Assembly (NCBI GenBank): GCA_003864495.1 | Contig: PEDN01001367.1 | Coordinates: forward strand, 124,001-188,000 | Source of the DNA: Nemopilema nomurai | Taxonomy: Eukaryota; Cnidaria; Scyphozoa; Rhizostomeae; Rhizostomatidae | Direction: 5' to 3' | Length of the DNA stretch: 64,000 nt | Made by a program: the position numbers and the translations under genes | In this document: piece after piece, positions 51,301-60,470 of the stretch | How the letters are laid out: every line of letters begins with the position of its first letter | Position numbering within the stretch: the first letter of the stretch is position 1 | Notes under the pieces: model-generated | Seen by the model: only the letters and a program-made list of their open reading frames with translations | Databases searched by the model: none | Told to the model about the DNA's origin: nothing

Positions 51301-54300
51301 TTTCAGGTGTATTGCACAACATCTCCTTGTTGAGAGACATCTTAGATCGGCCGGCATTTTTAGCTGGGAATTTGTCAACCAATTTTTTGAACGAAGAGTA
51401 TCAAGATGGTTTTAAAGGTGAGGATGTTTCAGTACTTTGATTGATAACGAATTTTTGTGTATGTCTTTTTACATCCATACATACATCAAATTGTATTTGT
51501 AAGTACTTTTGCAGCCGATATGAAAGACCACCCAAATTAACTGTATCATCAAACTTATTCACACATAGTTCCGATAGCGCCTCCCTTGCACCCTCCATAT
51601 TTAAGGCCCCATGAAAAGCATGAAACCAGCCATCAAAAGTGTTTTATTTAAAGTTTGAAAAGAAACTTGATTTTCTTTAAGTTACACTTTATGAAATTTT
51701 TGTATTTGGTTTATTAGACGTCAGTGCAATGGATCAATCTTTTTGTGTTTGTATAACAATTACCCGCCCAAGTACCCGCCCAAGTACCCGCCCAAGTACC
51801 CGCCCAAGTACCCGCCCAAGTACCCGCCCAAGTACCCGCCCAAGTACCCGCCCAAGTACCCGCCCAAGTACCCGCCCAAGTACCCGCCCAAGTACCCGCC
51901 CAAGTACCCGCCCAAGTACCCGCCCAAGTATCCGCCCAAGTACCCGCCCAAGTACCCGCCCAAGTACCCGCCCAAGTACCCGCCCAAGTACCCGCCCAAG
52001 TACCCGCCCAAGTACCCACCCAAGTACCCGCCCAAGTATCCGCCCAAGTATCCGCCCAAGTACCCGCCCAAGTACCCGCCCAAGTACCCGCCCAAGTACC
52101 CGCCCAAGTACCCGCCCAAGTACCCGCCCAAGTACCCGCCCAAGTACCCGCCCAAGTATCCGCCCAAGTATCCGCCCAAGTATCCGCCCAAGTACCCGCC
52201 CAAGTACCCGCCCAAGTACCCGCCCAAGTACCCGCCCAAGTACCCGCCCAAGTACCCGCCCAGGTACCCGCCCAAGTATCCGCCCAAGTACCCGCCCAAG
52301 TATCCGCCCAAGTATCCGCCCAAGTATCCGCCCAAGTACGCCCAAGTACCCGCCCAAGTACCCGCCCAAGTACCCGCCCAGGTACCCGCCCAGGTAGCTG
52401 CATTTGAGCCACTGACGCAGTTACTTTTTGCGTTACGAGACTGTCCATCCTAAGCATAATTTGATCATTTCTTAATATAAACATAATATAATATAAGATC
52501 ATTTACTTTTAAACTTTGTCGACAGTGCCATACTTTTCTTCAATGTAGGAAGGATGTTGACCTTTGATGAGAAGAATGAGCTGGTGGCGGCTGCATGTCA
52601 CCAATACGTCCATCGTATTGTCAGAGCTGGGGAGTACTTGAATCAATCCCGGTAAGTGTCACCTTGGTACGCGTGCCATTATTCCCGGGGTCTTTAAATC
52701 AACATTTGGTGTCTGCACTCGTGAAACATCGTATTTAAAGACACAGAACACATCAAAGTGCAATGTAGGATTTTGCAAATCATATACAAGTAACTTAATC
52801 CACAACTTTCAATAGTCTTGTACAAGAACAGATATTTTACTTCATACTTCCTGTAGAATCTTCTCTATAATGGGTATTGTCCACTACCTAAAAAGTGTTA
52901 CAATATCGCCTTAAATTTTAAGAGCACCTTTAAAACAGTATCTGCCAAAGTTGTGTATGTGATCTTGCAAAGTTTTATCTGATGCAGCCCTTCAAGTCAC
53001 CGTGTTCGTAGTATTGTGTAATCTAGTGAAACCTTGTGTTAACATTATCTATGATATTGTAGACCAATCGTTCTACAATTTCTAATGTTGTGTAATTTGC
53101 GTGTAACGTGTTAGTGTGTATTAACTGTTTCCATTTTGAAGAAACATTACCAGCCTTAGTATCTCAAGTGAATGCGACGAAAAAGTCTGTATTGATATTG
53201 AGGTTGAATAAAGAGCATTGAGGCTAAAGATCATTACAGTTAAAGAAGTTACAAAATATTTAGACAGAAGATAATTACACAGAATTATTCGAAATTGCAT
53301 AATTCGGAGTCATTTTGGCCTGTTACAGTGTAGAATCTTAAGCAAGAGGAAACTTCAGGTCTTTTGAGCAGAACAATCTTCATGGCCGTGTTGATTTTCC
53401 TTCGCACAGCTTGACGAGCCCGCGCAAGCTAGATTCCTTTGACCTGGTGTGCACTGTGGATGGCGAAAAGTTCGAATGCCATGTGCAAGTTATAGACCAG
53501 GGAATCAAGGTAATTGTATTCATTTACAACCTCACTTTCAAAGCAACAATTCTGATCGGCTCGAAGTTATTAAGGCATCTATGTCTTAGGTTTTTTCTAT
53601 TTTTGAAGCTATAGTTGTGCTGTTATTGAATAATCTTTGTTTGCCTTTTCTTTTCTTGATGATAATTAGTTTAGGCATGAATTTTTGTCAAAATGGCTGC
53701 GTTTGCCAATCACTTGTCGCGTTATTGATGTTTCACTTTGTACGTTCCTTTCGCCAATTGCAATGACATTTTTAACCTCGTTTAGGCGGTTATCAATGGT
53801 GTGGATATTTCCTTTACTTCGAGTTCACCGAAGCAAAACACACTCTTGGAAGCAGAGGTCAATGGAGTCCCTTGCGTGTTTCAGGTGCGTACAAGTACCA
53901 CCTTAAGCGCTCAACCACCTTGATCTTCCTTTCCCACTCGTCTTTTATTGTTAGTTTCATGACTTCACTCGTCAAATTAAGACAGGCGTAAGCTATTGAA
54001 TGTCACATGTACCAACTGGACAATGTCGCTGACATGTCTGCAAATTGAACTGAAATAATCCTTCTTTTTTCAGAAATTTTCAAGATATGTTGGTCAGCAA
54101 TTTAATATCATCCACAAAGGCACCAAGGTTTCATATTTTCTTCATTCTTTCCCATTTTTGCTGGTTTATTTTTGTCGGTTTTTAGACATCACTACCTTTT
54201 GCAATACTGGATACACTCTAGCCCATTTATTCTAAGGGTTTTCTCCGCTGCACAACCCTCCTCACGCCTGAATGCTGGATACTCCCAGAATTATTTAGGC

Positions 54301-55725
54301 CTAGTCGTAGGCTCCACACTTCATTTCCTAGATTGTTGCCTTATCATTTGCTTGAATTTTTATAGTCCCTACGTTGAAGCATGTTTACAATACATTGCAT
54401 CAGTCGTTCTTGCTCTTTTCCCATTCATTATTATTTCGATGCATCGGCGTGTTTTTATTACTATTCTTTCTTGTCTGCACTCTTTTTTCGTTTCTTTTGT
54501 GCATATCGAATGCCCTGTAACATGTCGCCATGCAAGAGTGGAGACCGAGGACTTTGTGGGCATCTTTGCACTCTTAATTTTGCCTTTTGAAGAATCTCCT
54601 CCGAAATTTTCACTGCTATCCTCTAACACGTTGTTGCTTTTTTCTTGGCAGTTCCCCGTTATCGTGAGGACACAATTGCAAGAAAGGTTGCACCAATTTA
54701 TGCCTGAAAAACCAGAGGTAAACCCACATAGTTAATGCCGCTTTCATGATATTAAAAGACAATCTAGGCTTCAATTTTGAATGCAATTTCAACTGCATTT
54801 TGACTAGAAGCATTTTCTGCCATAGACTGATCACACCCCATTTTTGCGGTCACCAATGCCGGGAACCCTGAAAGAAGTACGCTGCAAAGTTGGCGACGAG
54901 GTTTGTTTTGCTTTGTTGTGGTTGTAAAGAATTACTTGACTTGTGCAGCTTATATGATTTGTATGGAAAACTTCATCAGCTGTCCAAGGATTTGGCTTGT
55001 AATCCAAGAATAAGGTTGCTGAATGCTAACGGTGGTCCATGAAGCTTCATGCTTAAAATATTAGATTTCGGTACACAACGGAACCCTGCTATTAATGTAG
55101 TTGGGTATTGAAACATTAATCATAATCACCTAAAGAGCTGTTGCAGTTTGAGCATGGGGTGTCACTAAACCTTTTTATTTTACGATTTTCAGGTTTTCGA
55201 AGGAATGGAGGTTGCAGTTGTAGAAGCCATGAAAATGCAGAATATGCTTCGTGCTGAGAAGAATGGAAAGGTTTGTTTTTTTGCCATGTTGTACTTTCGC
55301 CTTCCATAAACCAAGAATATTCTTCTTTAATCCCAAATTCTTTTTTAGATTTGTAGTTACTGTGACTGTTCGTACAACAGTACGTGCACTTAGAAGTCGT
55401 AGCAGAGCTCCTACAAAATTATACTCAACTGCTTTTTTGTCTTTACTTCGTCTTACATTTTTATCGCTGTTTGCCGATATATTATACCATTGGTAGACTC
55501 CCATCACAGTAATATAGCATATAACCCTGCTTTAGATTGGATTCTGCACCTTTAAAGTGATTATTTTATACCTCTTAATGTGAAGTAATGTTACATCTTA
55601 GTTCTTCATCTCCTTGTGCTGCTACTCCTGTCTATGTGTCCTTATTTCTATTGCAGATACGAGCAATTTACTTCAGAGCTGGAGATAGTGTTGCAGAGGA
55701 TGATCTTATTTTGGAAATCGAATGA
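38303..55725 (+). CDS. PCCA: PCCA, propionyl-CoA carboxylase alpha subunit, mitochondrial (26 exons)
   Basis: Biotin-dependent enzyme (EC 6.4.1.3, with the beta subunit PCCB) that converts propionyl-CoA to methylmalonyl-CoA in the mitochondrial matrix. The model is 715 residues; the human protein has 728. Exons: 38303-38398, 39286-39336, 44377-44424, 44799-44867, 45348-45461, 45804-45857, 46205-46336, 46993-47029, 47507-47585, 48080-48182, 48320-48346, 48560-48627, 48730-48950, 49318-49391, 49586-49660, 50169-50237, 50769-50844, 51307-51417, 52549-52651, 53410-53509, 53786-53884, 54074-54127, 54652-54717, 54826-54900, 55193-55270, 55657-55725. All phases agree. The ATG has a good context (AAAATGG). 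Methylcrotonyl-CoA and pyruvate carboxylases share the biotin carboxylase domain, but the C-terminal half and the total length fit PCCA best. Confidence 0.96.
40652..43761 (+). mobile_element. Decayed DNA transposon with about 130-bp terminal inverted repeats
   Basis: The ends read TGGGTCATTCCATGTCAAAT going in on the left (40652) and its exact complement on the right (ending 43761). Inverted similarity continues imperfectly for about 130 bases, with shared blocks CAGATTTCGATGAATTT and GAAACCAC. Inside are fragments of one transposase-like gene, separated by stops and frame shifts. The element is about 3.1 kb and is an old, inactive insertion. I could not identify a matching target-site duplication. 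The superfamily is uncertain; a Sola-like or related group is a guess from the overall motif style. AATAAA near 43527 could be its own polyadenylation signal. Confidence 0.85.
40938..43109 (+). pseudogene. Transposase-like pseudogene inside the PCCA intron 2 element
   Basis: Open pieces at 40938-41339, 41489-41680, about 41700-41870, 42063-42794 and 42800-43109 are collinear parts of one protein. Recognisable blocks are [15 protein letters not shown] followed by VDAIDL, then [11 protein letters not shown], then [17 protein letters not shown], and finally [15 protein letters not shown]. This set is typical of a widespread invertebrate transposon protein with a DGC-SQ-N ... SHGK-DG-GG core. In-frame stops occur, for example after MIVCD near 41873. 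A frame shift follows SHGK near 42476, where the family-like [10 protein letters not shown] continues in another frame. A further shift lies near 42907. The gene is therefore dead. Acidic residues in these blocks are plausible DDE catalytic positions, but I cannot assign them with certainty. Confidence 0.75.
44377..51417 (+). CDS. PCCA: PCCA exons 3-18: biotin carboxylase domain
   Basis: Residues 50-501. Matches to the family run from [14 protein letters not shown], through [14 protein letters not shown], the ATP-grasp glycine loop [27 protein letters not shown] and [18 protein letters not shown], to [15 protein letters not shown] with the catalytic-site Glu/Asn/Arg and Gln-Val-Glu-His residues. 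The C-terminal part is [29 protein letters not shown] and NISLLRDIL. Nothing essential is missing. Exon 11 is only 27 bp. Exon 12 was found by phase, because the longer open frame at that place is not the coding one. The polypyrimidine tract at 51066-51177 lies 130 bp upstream of exon 18. Confidence 0.95.
51066..51177. repeat. Polypyrimidine tract, 112 bp (PCCA intron 17)
   Basis: Almost pure C/T on the plus strand (TTCTTCTTTC-type units), with only a few interrupting A or G bases. It lies 130 bp upstream of the exon 18 acceptor at 51307. Such tracts can form triplex (H) DNA and can bind PTB-type splicing factors. That is general knowledge; no effect is shown here. Confidence 0.85.
51761..52395. 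repeat. 12-bp minisatellite, about 53 copies (PCCA intron 18)
   Basis: Head-to-tail copies of TACCCGCCCAAG over about 635 bp. Sporadic variants have TATCCGCC, CACC or CAGG, and one copy near 52335 lacks three bases. The array is GC-rich in an AT-rich intron. The minus strand reads CTTGGGCGGGTA, so neighbouring units give four G-triplets with short loops, a G-quadruplex consensus. Each unit also contains the GC-box core GGGCGG. The 12-bp period keeps several frames open on both strands and produces long artefactual frames. Confidence 0.97.
52549..54717 (+). CDS. PCCA: PCCA exons 19-23: BT (alpha-beta interaction) domain
   Basis: Residues 502-642. This region is moderately conserved in PCCA. 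It links the biotin carboxylase to the carrier domain and contacts PCCB in known structures. Readable blocks: [18 protein letters not shown] (exon 19, aligning with the HMLTKSEKNQL helix of human PCCA), [16 protein letters not shown] (exon 20), VNGVPCVFQ (exon 21), FNIIHKGTK (exon 22) and [16 protein letters not shown] (exon 23). The divergence from vertebrates here is normal for the family. All five introns are small and have good GT/AG ends. Confidence 0.9.
54826..55725 (+). CDS. PCCA: PCCA exons 24-26: biotin carboxyl carrier domain
   Basis: Residues 643-715. Exon 24 starts the swinging domain ([20 protein letters not shown]). Exon 25 contains VVEAMKMQN, the biotin attachment motif, with the modified lysine at about residue 681. 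Exon 26 ends with [14 protein letters not shown] and TGA at 55723-55725. The length from biotin lysine to C terminus (35 residues) matches other biotin carriers. Confidence 0.97.
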
Positions 55726-57682
55726 TTCTTGTTTTGGAATCGCTTCTTGTTTAAGCTGTAGCTGATTTCGAACATTCAATTGAAAAATACTTATTTATTA
55801 TGCATGCCTTTCTGACATTTTCATTATTTTAATTCAGCTAGCATGGTCCTATACTTTCTTTCACTGACCTAAACTATTCGTCCTCATACTTTATTTGATA
55901 GCATAAAGATTCATAGAACGTTGTGGAAATGTATTTTATTTGAATGTTGAAAGAAAGTTTATTTGAATCCCACGCAGAAAGTTAAACCCATCTTTTGAGC
56001 GAGTTTACAAATTCTGATGATCAGTTTTACAGTCCTTATTCAGAAGCAAGGCCAGTATTACTAGTTAAGCCTCTTTCCTGTGAGTCTGGTTAGCATTTTT
56101 TGCCTTGTAGTGTATTCTACAAGTAGCCTCTAGCGTGTCCCCAAAGCTGATTAAATTCATATCTTGTTCTATCATCTGGATGTTTTAATAATTTTGCAAA
56201 AATGGTTTGTAGGCCATCAAAATTTTGAATATTCTTGAATATCGGTTCTCTTGAAGAGGTCCAGTGTTAACTTGCATTTAGGGTGTATCTTAACGTAGAA
56301 ATGTAAGCTTGTTTTTGTATTTTGATGATCAAAATGTTTGATGATAGTTTTATAAATATAACCTTGAGTACGATCAAGTCTGCTTGCTGGCCCGTTTTAA
56401 ATCACACTGAACAATCAATAGAAAGGACAGGCTACTTGGCTTATGAATAGAAAGGTCATGTTAGACTTGATGCATTTTGGATACAATTGCAATGCTTGTT
56501 TGTAGTGTAATGCTTCCCTGTGAAATTGGTTGGTGTCTTCTAACTTTCAAGAAAGCTTGCTAAATGTGAGCGATAGTGACTTTCTTTTGTTGTCAATTTT
56601 CACTGGAATGGGTGTAGAAGAAAACTTTGTTGCTCTCTTTTTGTCGTGAACTTTAATCCATGTTCAATACTGAAAAGCAATGTGGTGGCTATGATAGAAC
56701 ATTACATGCTGGTATGCCAAATTAGAGGGCGAACTGTCCGTGTGCACAAAAATTGTCATACGGGGGCGTTTCCGAAGTTGTACATCAGAAGTTGCTGTGT
56801 ATTTTGGCACACCCGAATTCACTGCTGCGGTTGTCTGGTCAGTAGCAGATGTACTGTGTGTTATACGGTTGAAGAAGGATGGTAGAGAGCTTGTCTTGCA
56901 ATCAGTGAATCACTATGAACAGTTGTGACGGGCATACGGAGCGTCCCCCTGGCATAGACATCCAAAAAATAATGTCACAAAAATAATCTGGTGAATACAC
57001 ACAAAAGTCTGGTGAAAAATAACTGGAGGTAGAACGAATTTCAGAAGCACAAAGCTTTGGAGGCATCTTTTAATGGTTGAAACTTGATATCCTTAACCAA
57101 GACCAGAACTTTATCAATTATTAATGTTAATTAAACTGAAACAAGACTATTCTTAATTTTATGGTTATAAAAATAAGTTTCAAAATTGACAAATAGGCAA
57201 TAATATATTGCATTAAATGAGTGTTCACATCTGCCAACCCTAACTGACAAGTGTCTAAGGCCATTTGAAATTAATCAGTTTTAATATCAAGGCTCATAAA
57301 GTGACTAATCCCATTAGATTCAAAGCTACACACTTATTAAAACAATTCTTGCTATTCCTTTTTTGAGATAATATGCAGACAATTCATTGCTTTTGGAAGT
57401 ATTGTGTTGTGTTGTAAATCATTTCAACTTTTGCACACAGTTAGTGGATAGAGCATTTATCATAACTTGGCAAAAGGAGATGGATAATAAATGTAATTTT
57501 ATGTGAAATTGTACAATTTTTTGGAAAAGAGAGTAATAATTTTCCATACCTGAGAGAATAATTGATCTATCAAAACATCAGTGAATGAAATCTAAAAAAA
57601 GTAGGAAGCCTGAGGCTTTTACCACAATCTGTTCCATACATTATGAGGTGACATGGTCTACACTTTAGTGTTCTTAAGATCG
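55726..57682. other. Intergenic region between convergent PCCA and AP5B1
   Basis: PCCA (+) and AP5B1 (-) end towards each other, so this stretch holds the 3' untranslated regions of both. I see no further gene with confidence. A 62-codon frame at 56740-56928 has an ATG and a protein-like composition, but I recognise no family and give it no name. No strong tandem array is present. Confidence 0.5.
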
Positions 57683-60334
57683 TCAGATTACAAGTTCATC
57701 CAAAAATGTCCCCACAAAGTCCAAGAACTTCCAGTTATCCATACAAATCCAGACCATTGTTTCTTCCTTTGACACCCTAAAGTCCATCAGTAAATGATTT
57801 ACTGGGGACAAAAATATTCCAAACTTATACATATTCTTAGCTTTCTCAACACAAAATGCTTTTAGGTCTCCTTCCAGAATGTCAATTATCTTGTAGTCTG
57901 AAATGTCAAGTCTTTTTACTGAAAGTGTGCAAGTTGATCCTTCCAACTTCTGACTTTTGCTAAAGTGTTCCCATAAACTTTGAAAGAAAATCTTTCTCTC
58001 TAGGAAATTTCCACTATCATTTGAGGCTGATATCAGTGGCTGAAAGAAGTCAGAGAAACTTAACTTCAGTGATTTAGCAGGGGCTACGCATATTCTTCCT
58101 TGTTCATTCATAAAAGTACAGCTTATGGCAATGTCAAACGGGGAAGATTCAAAAGGGTAGAGATGCAACTTGACTATCTGCTCATTGCTTGCTTTCTCCT
58201 CAGATCTTGATTGTGTACTTATGTAGGGTATAAGAGCATCAGGTAGCTCTTCACATTTTCCATTTCCATTGAATTTTACTGTCAAGGCATATGCCCTTGA
58301 CAGTGAATCACCTCCTTTTCCTTCACAGAACCTAACCTTCACATTGAGTTCAACCCCTTTATCACAGTGTTGTTCAAGTACCATTGTGTAAGTTTCCACA
58401 TCAGAATAAAGATCTTCTTTAGGGCAAGGCATTGTGTGGTTCCTCAACTGAACAGACTTTTCAAAAGTAAAACATGGCCTGTCAAAACGGAGGGTTGGCA
58501 AAACACCCTGCACTAAATCAGCAGCAATCTCAACATCATCCTTCTTGCCTACTAGCTGTGGGTCTGTCCCTGAATGAGCAAACAACTTAGCAAAGTACCT
58601 TGGTGATGCACATCCAATTATCATGTAGAAGAACAAGGCTCTATCTCTAATATCCTGATCTTGGTATCTTTTGTGAATGAGCCATAGCAAATCTGCTAAC
58701 TCTTGAAGTATTTGTGATGAACCATGGGTTCTTAGGATTGCCTTGCATATTGAAAGTAGCTCACTTCCAAATTTCCAGCTACCACAAATCATCCCTTCTT
58801 TATACAAAGTTGAAGTAGTACATAGAGACCTCAACCACTTTATAACTCCATAAGGCCATATGCTTGTCTCTGAACAGGCTTGTTCAATCAGCGGAAAGTA
58901 GTTCTCCGACTGAGCAAAGAACAGCTTCCTTTCTAATTTCAAGATGAATCCTGCTATCTGGCGAATGATGTTTTGCATAATTTGTTCTTCAGGTCCCTTT
59001 TTAATGGCTGTTATAAAGTCAATAGTGTGACCAAGCAGCCCTGGCATTTCAATTGTCATCTGAGTTATAAGTTCAGCTATTTTTTCTTTCTCATTCTTGT
59101 CAATAGCCTGATTAAATCGAATATACAAAGCTCTATAGAGCAATGAGCAATATGGGTGACATACTCCATTTTTCACCATCTTTAGAGGTACATCTAGACA
59201 TTTCATGAAGTCAAATGATATTGGGCATAGTTCAAGTAAGTTTGCTAACAAGCCAACTTTTCCATTCATTATGTTTACTGGATCAAAAGGAATGCCTTGA
59301 ACCATATCCTGAAAGACTTCCTGCAGCAGGTTTTGTGAATCACCTAAGAATTCAATTTGCTTAACTACTTCAAAAAACCATTGCAGGGCCATTAAAATGA
59401 CACCATTTGGAAAAACTGGGAGTTTTATCAACCGCAAGAGACAATTTGCCATGACGTTCAGATCTTGTGATGTAACAAAACCTTGTAAATGGTCAAAGCC
59501 TAGAAGCAGGCCAAGATGGAAAACTTGAAGATCATATGAATGACAGCATTGTATCATCTTGTTCTGTAAGACAACATTTGGCATGTATAGGTTTTGAAAA
59601 AGAAATCCTATTTTTTGGCCTATTTGCCATAAAATAACTGGAGACATGTTACTCAAGTCACCAGCGATAAATGATGTGATTTGCTGCTTTTCTCCATCAT
59701 CTATTTCCCATGTCACTGTACTGGGTTCTTCATTGAAGGTTCGTTCTCCCTCATTATACTGCAAAATATTGCACAAAACAGTGCTCAAAACCAGCATATA
59801 GCTTTGTGAGGCAAATGACTTCTCTTCCTTTGTAAGCTTGAACAGCAAGTCAATATATCTTGACACAACTAGTGGAATGGCAGTCTCCAATTCAAAGAGA
59901 CAGTCACATACAGCTTTTCTTAAAACTGCTCTATTTGGAACATTGACCTGCTTGCATAAGCCAACAAAGATTTCTGTTATCTCTTGGACTAGCAGCCGGT
60001 TGAACTGGTTCAGCTCAAACTGGATGATCAGGGTCGTTGTTGTTACTAAACAATTGATGATATAAGGTATTTTATGTTGATTGACAAGAAGATCTTTTAG
60101 GATGCTTTTTATTGAGCCAACTGCGTGTTCTGCGAGCTCTTTAGACTGTATCAATGATTCTCCGAATTCTTGAAGTAAATACAGCAATTCGACCTTCACT
60201 GCCTCGGATATTTCTTCATACAAACCCTGCAGAATATCGTAGAGAAAGGACGCGCATTCGGATTCAGTTCTACTTTGCTGCCTTTTGAAGTCCGCGATCT
60301 TTGCTAGCCAGAGCGGTTCACTCGTTTTAACCAT
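57683..60334 (-). CDS. AP5B1: AP5B1, AP-5 complex subunit beta-1
   Basis: A single uninterrupted frame of 883 residues; human AP5B1 has 878. AP-5 is the fifth adaptor-protein complex. It works with SPG11 and SPG15 on late endosomes/lysosomes in retrieval to the Golgi, independently of clathrin. The beta subunit is an alpha-solenoid trunk with a C-terminal appendage-like part. Family-like blocks: VKVELLYLLQEFGESL near residue 45, KAVCDCLFELETAIP near 160, the long helical trunk, RDRALFFYMIIGCASPRYF near 585, and the closing VWICMDNWKFLDFVGTFLD, which matches the human C terminus in pattern. ATG is at 60332-60334 and the stop at the low end. Overall identity to the vertebrate protein is modest by eye. 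Lack of introns contrasts with its neighbours, but most of the human coding region also lies in one exon. Confidence 0.88.
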   Translation of the reverse strand: MVKTSEPLWLAKIADFKRQQSRTESECASFLYDILQGLYEEISEAVKVELLYLLQEFGESLIQSKELAEHAVGSIKSILKDLLVNQHKIPYIINCLVTTTTLIIQFELNQFNRLLVQEITEIFVGLCKQVNVPNRAVLRKAVCDCLFELETAIPLVVSRYIDLLFKLTKEEKSFASQSYMLVLSTVLCNILQYNEGERTFNEEPSTVTWEIDDGEKQQITSFIAGDLSNMSPVILWQIGQKIGFLFQNLYMPNVVLQNKMIQCCHSYDLQVFHLGLLLGFDHLQGFVTSQDLNVMANCLLRLIKLPVFPNGVILMALQWFFEVVKQIEFLGDSQNLLQEVFQDMVQGIPFDPVNIMNGKVGLLANLLELCPISFDFMKCLDVPLKMVKNGVCHPYCSLLYRALYIRFNQAIDKNEKEKIAELITQMTIEMPGLLGHTIDFITAIKKGPEEQIMQNIIRQIAGFILKLERKLFFAQSENYFPLIEQACSETSIWPYGVIKWLRSLCTTSTLYKEGMICGSWKFGSELLSICKAILRTHGSSQILQELADLLWLIHKRYQDQDIRDRALFFYMIIGCASPRYFAKLFAHSGTDPQLVGKKDDVEIAADLVQGVLPTLRFDRPCFTFEKSVQLRNHTMPCPKEDLYSDVETYTMVLEQHCDKGVELNVKVRFCEGKGGDSLSRAYALTVKFNGNGKCEELPDALIPYISTQSRSEEKASNEQIVKLHLYPFESSPFDIAISCTFMNEQGRICVAPAKSLKLSFSDFFQPLISASNDSGNFLERKIFFQSLWEHFSKSQKLEGSTCTLSVKRLDISDYKIIDILEGDLKAFCVEKAKNMYKFGIFLSPVNHLLMDFRVSKEETMVWICMDNWKFLDFVGTFLDELVI

Positions 60335-60470
60335 TTTTACAGACTTCCCTTTCGTCTAGTTACAATATTTCCATCTTTCCGAGTTCACATGATGCTCTCC
60401 TTTTCAAGTCCACTTCCTCAATCTCGAATTGGACAGCAGTCTCCATTCCGTGTCATTCCAATTTTCAACA
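60335..60470. promoter_or_regulatory. Probable bidirectional AP5B1/GPATCH1 promoter
   Basis: Only 136 bp separate the two divergent start codons, so both 5' untranslated regions and core promoters must overlap or lie just inside. There is no TATA box. The element CACTTCCTC at about 60411-60419 (AGGAAGTG on the other strand) fits an ETS-family site, common in housekeeping bidirectional promoters. Transcription start sites cannot be placed from sequence. Confidence 0.6.

Noticed and set aside
51714..52502. Long overlapping open frames on both strands encoding PPKY-, RPST-, GYLG- or TWAG-type repeat proteins
   Set aside because: They come from the 12-bp period of an intronic minisatellite that keeps several frames stop-free. 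The array lies between two phase-matched PCCA exons and has no independent start or domain.
56740..56928. 62-codon ATG frame downstream of PCCA
   Set aside because: The composition is protein-like, but it is short, matches no family I know and probably lies in the PCCA 3' untranslated region.
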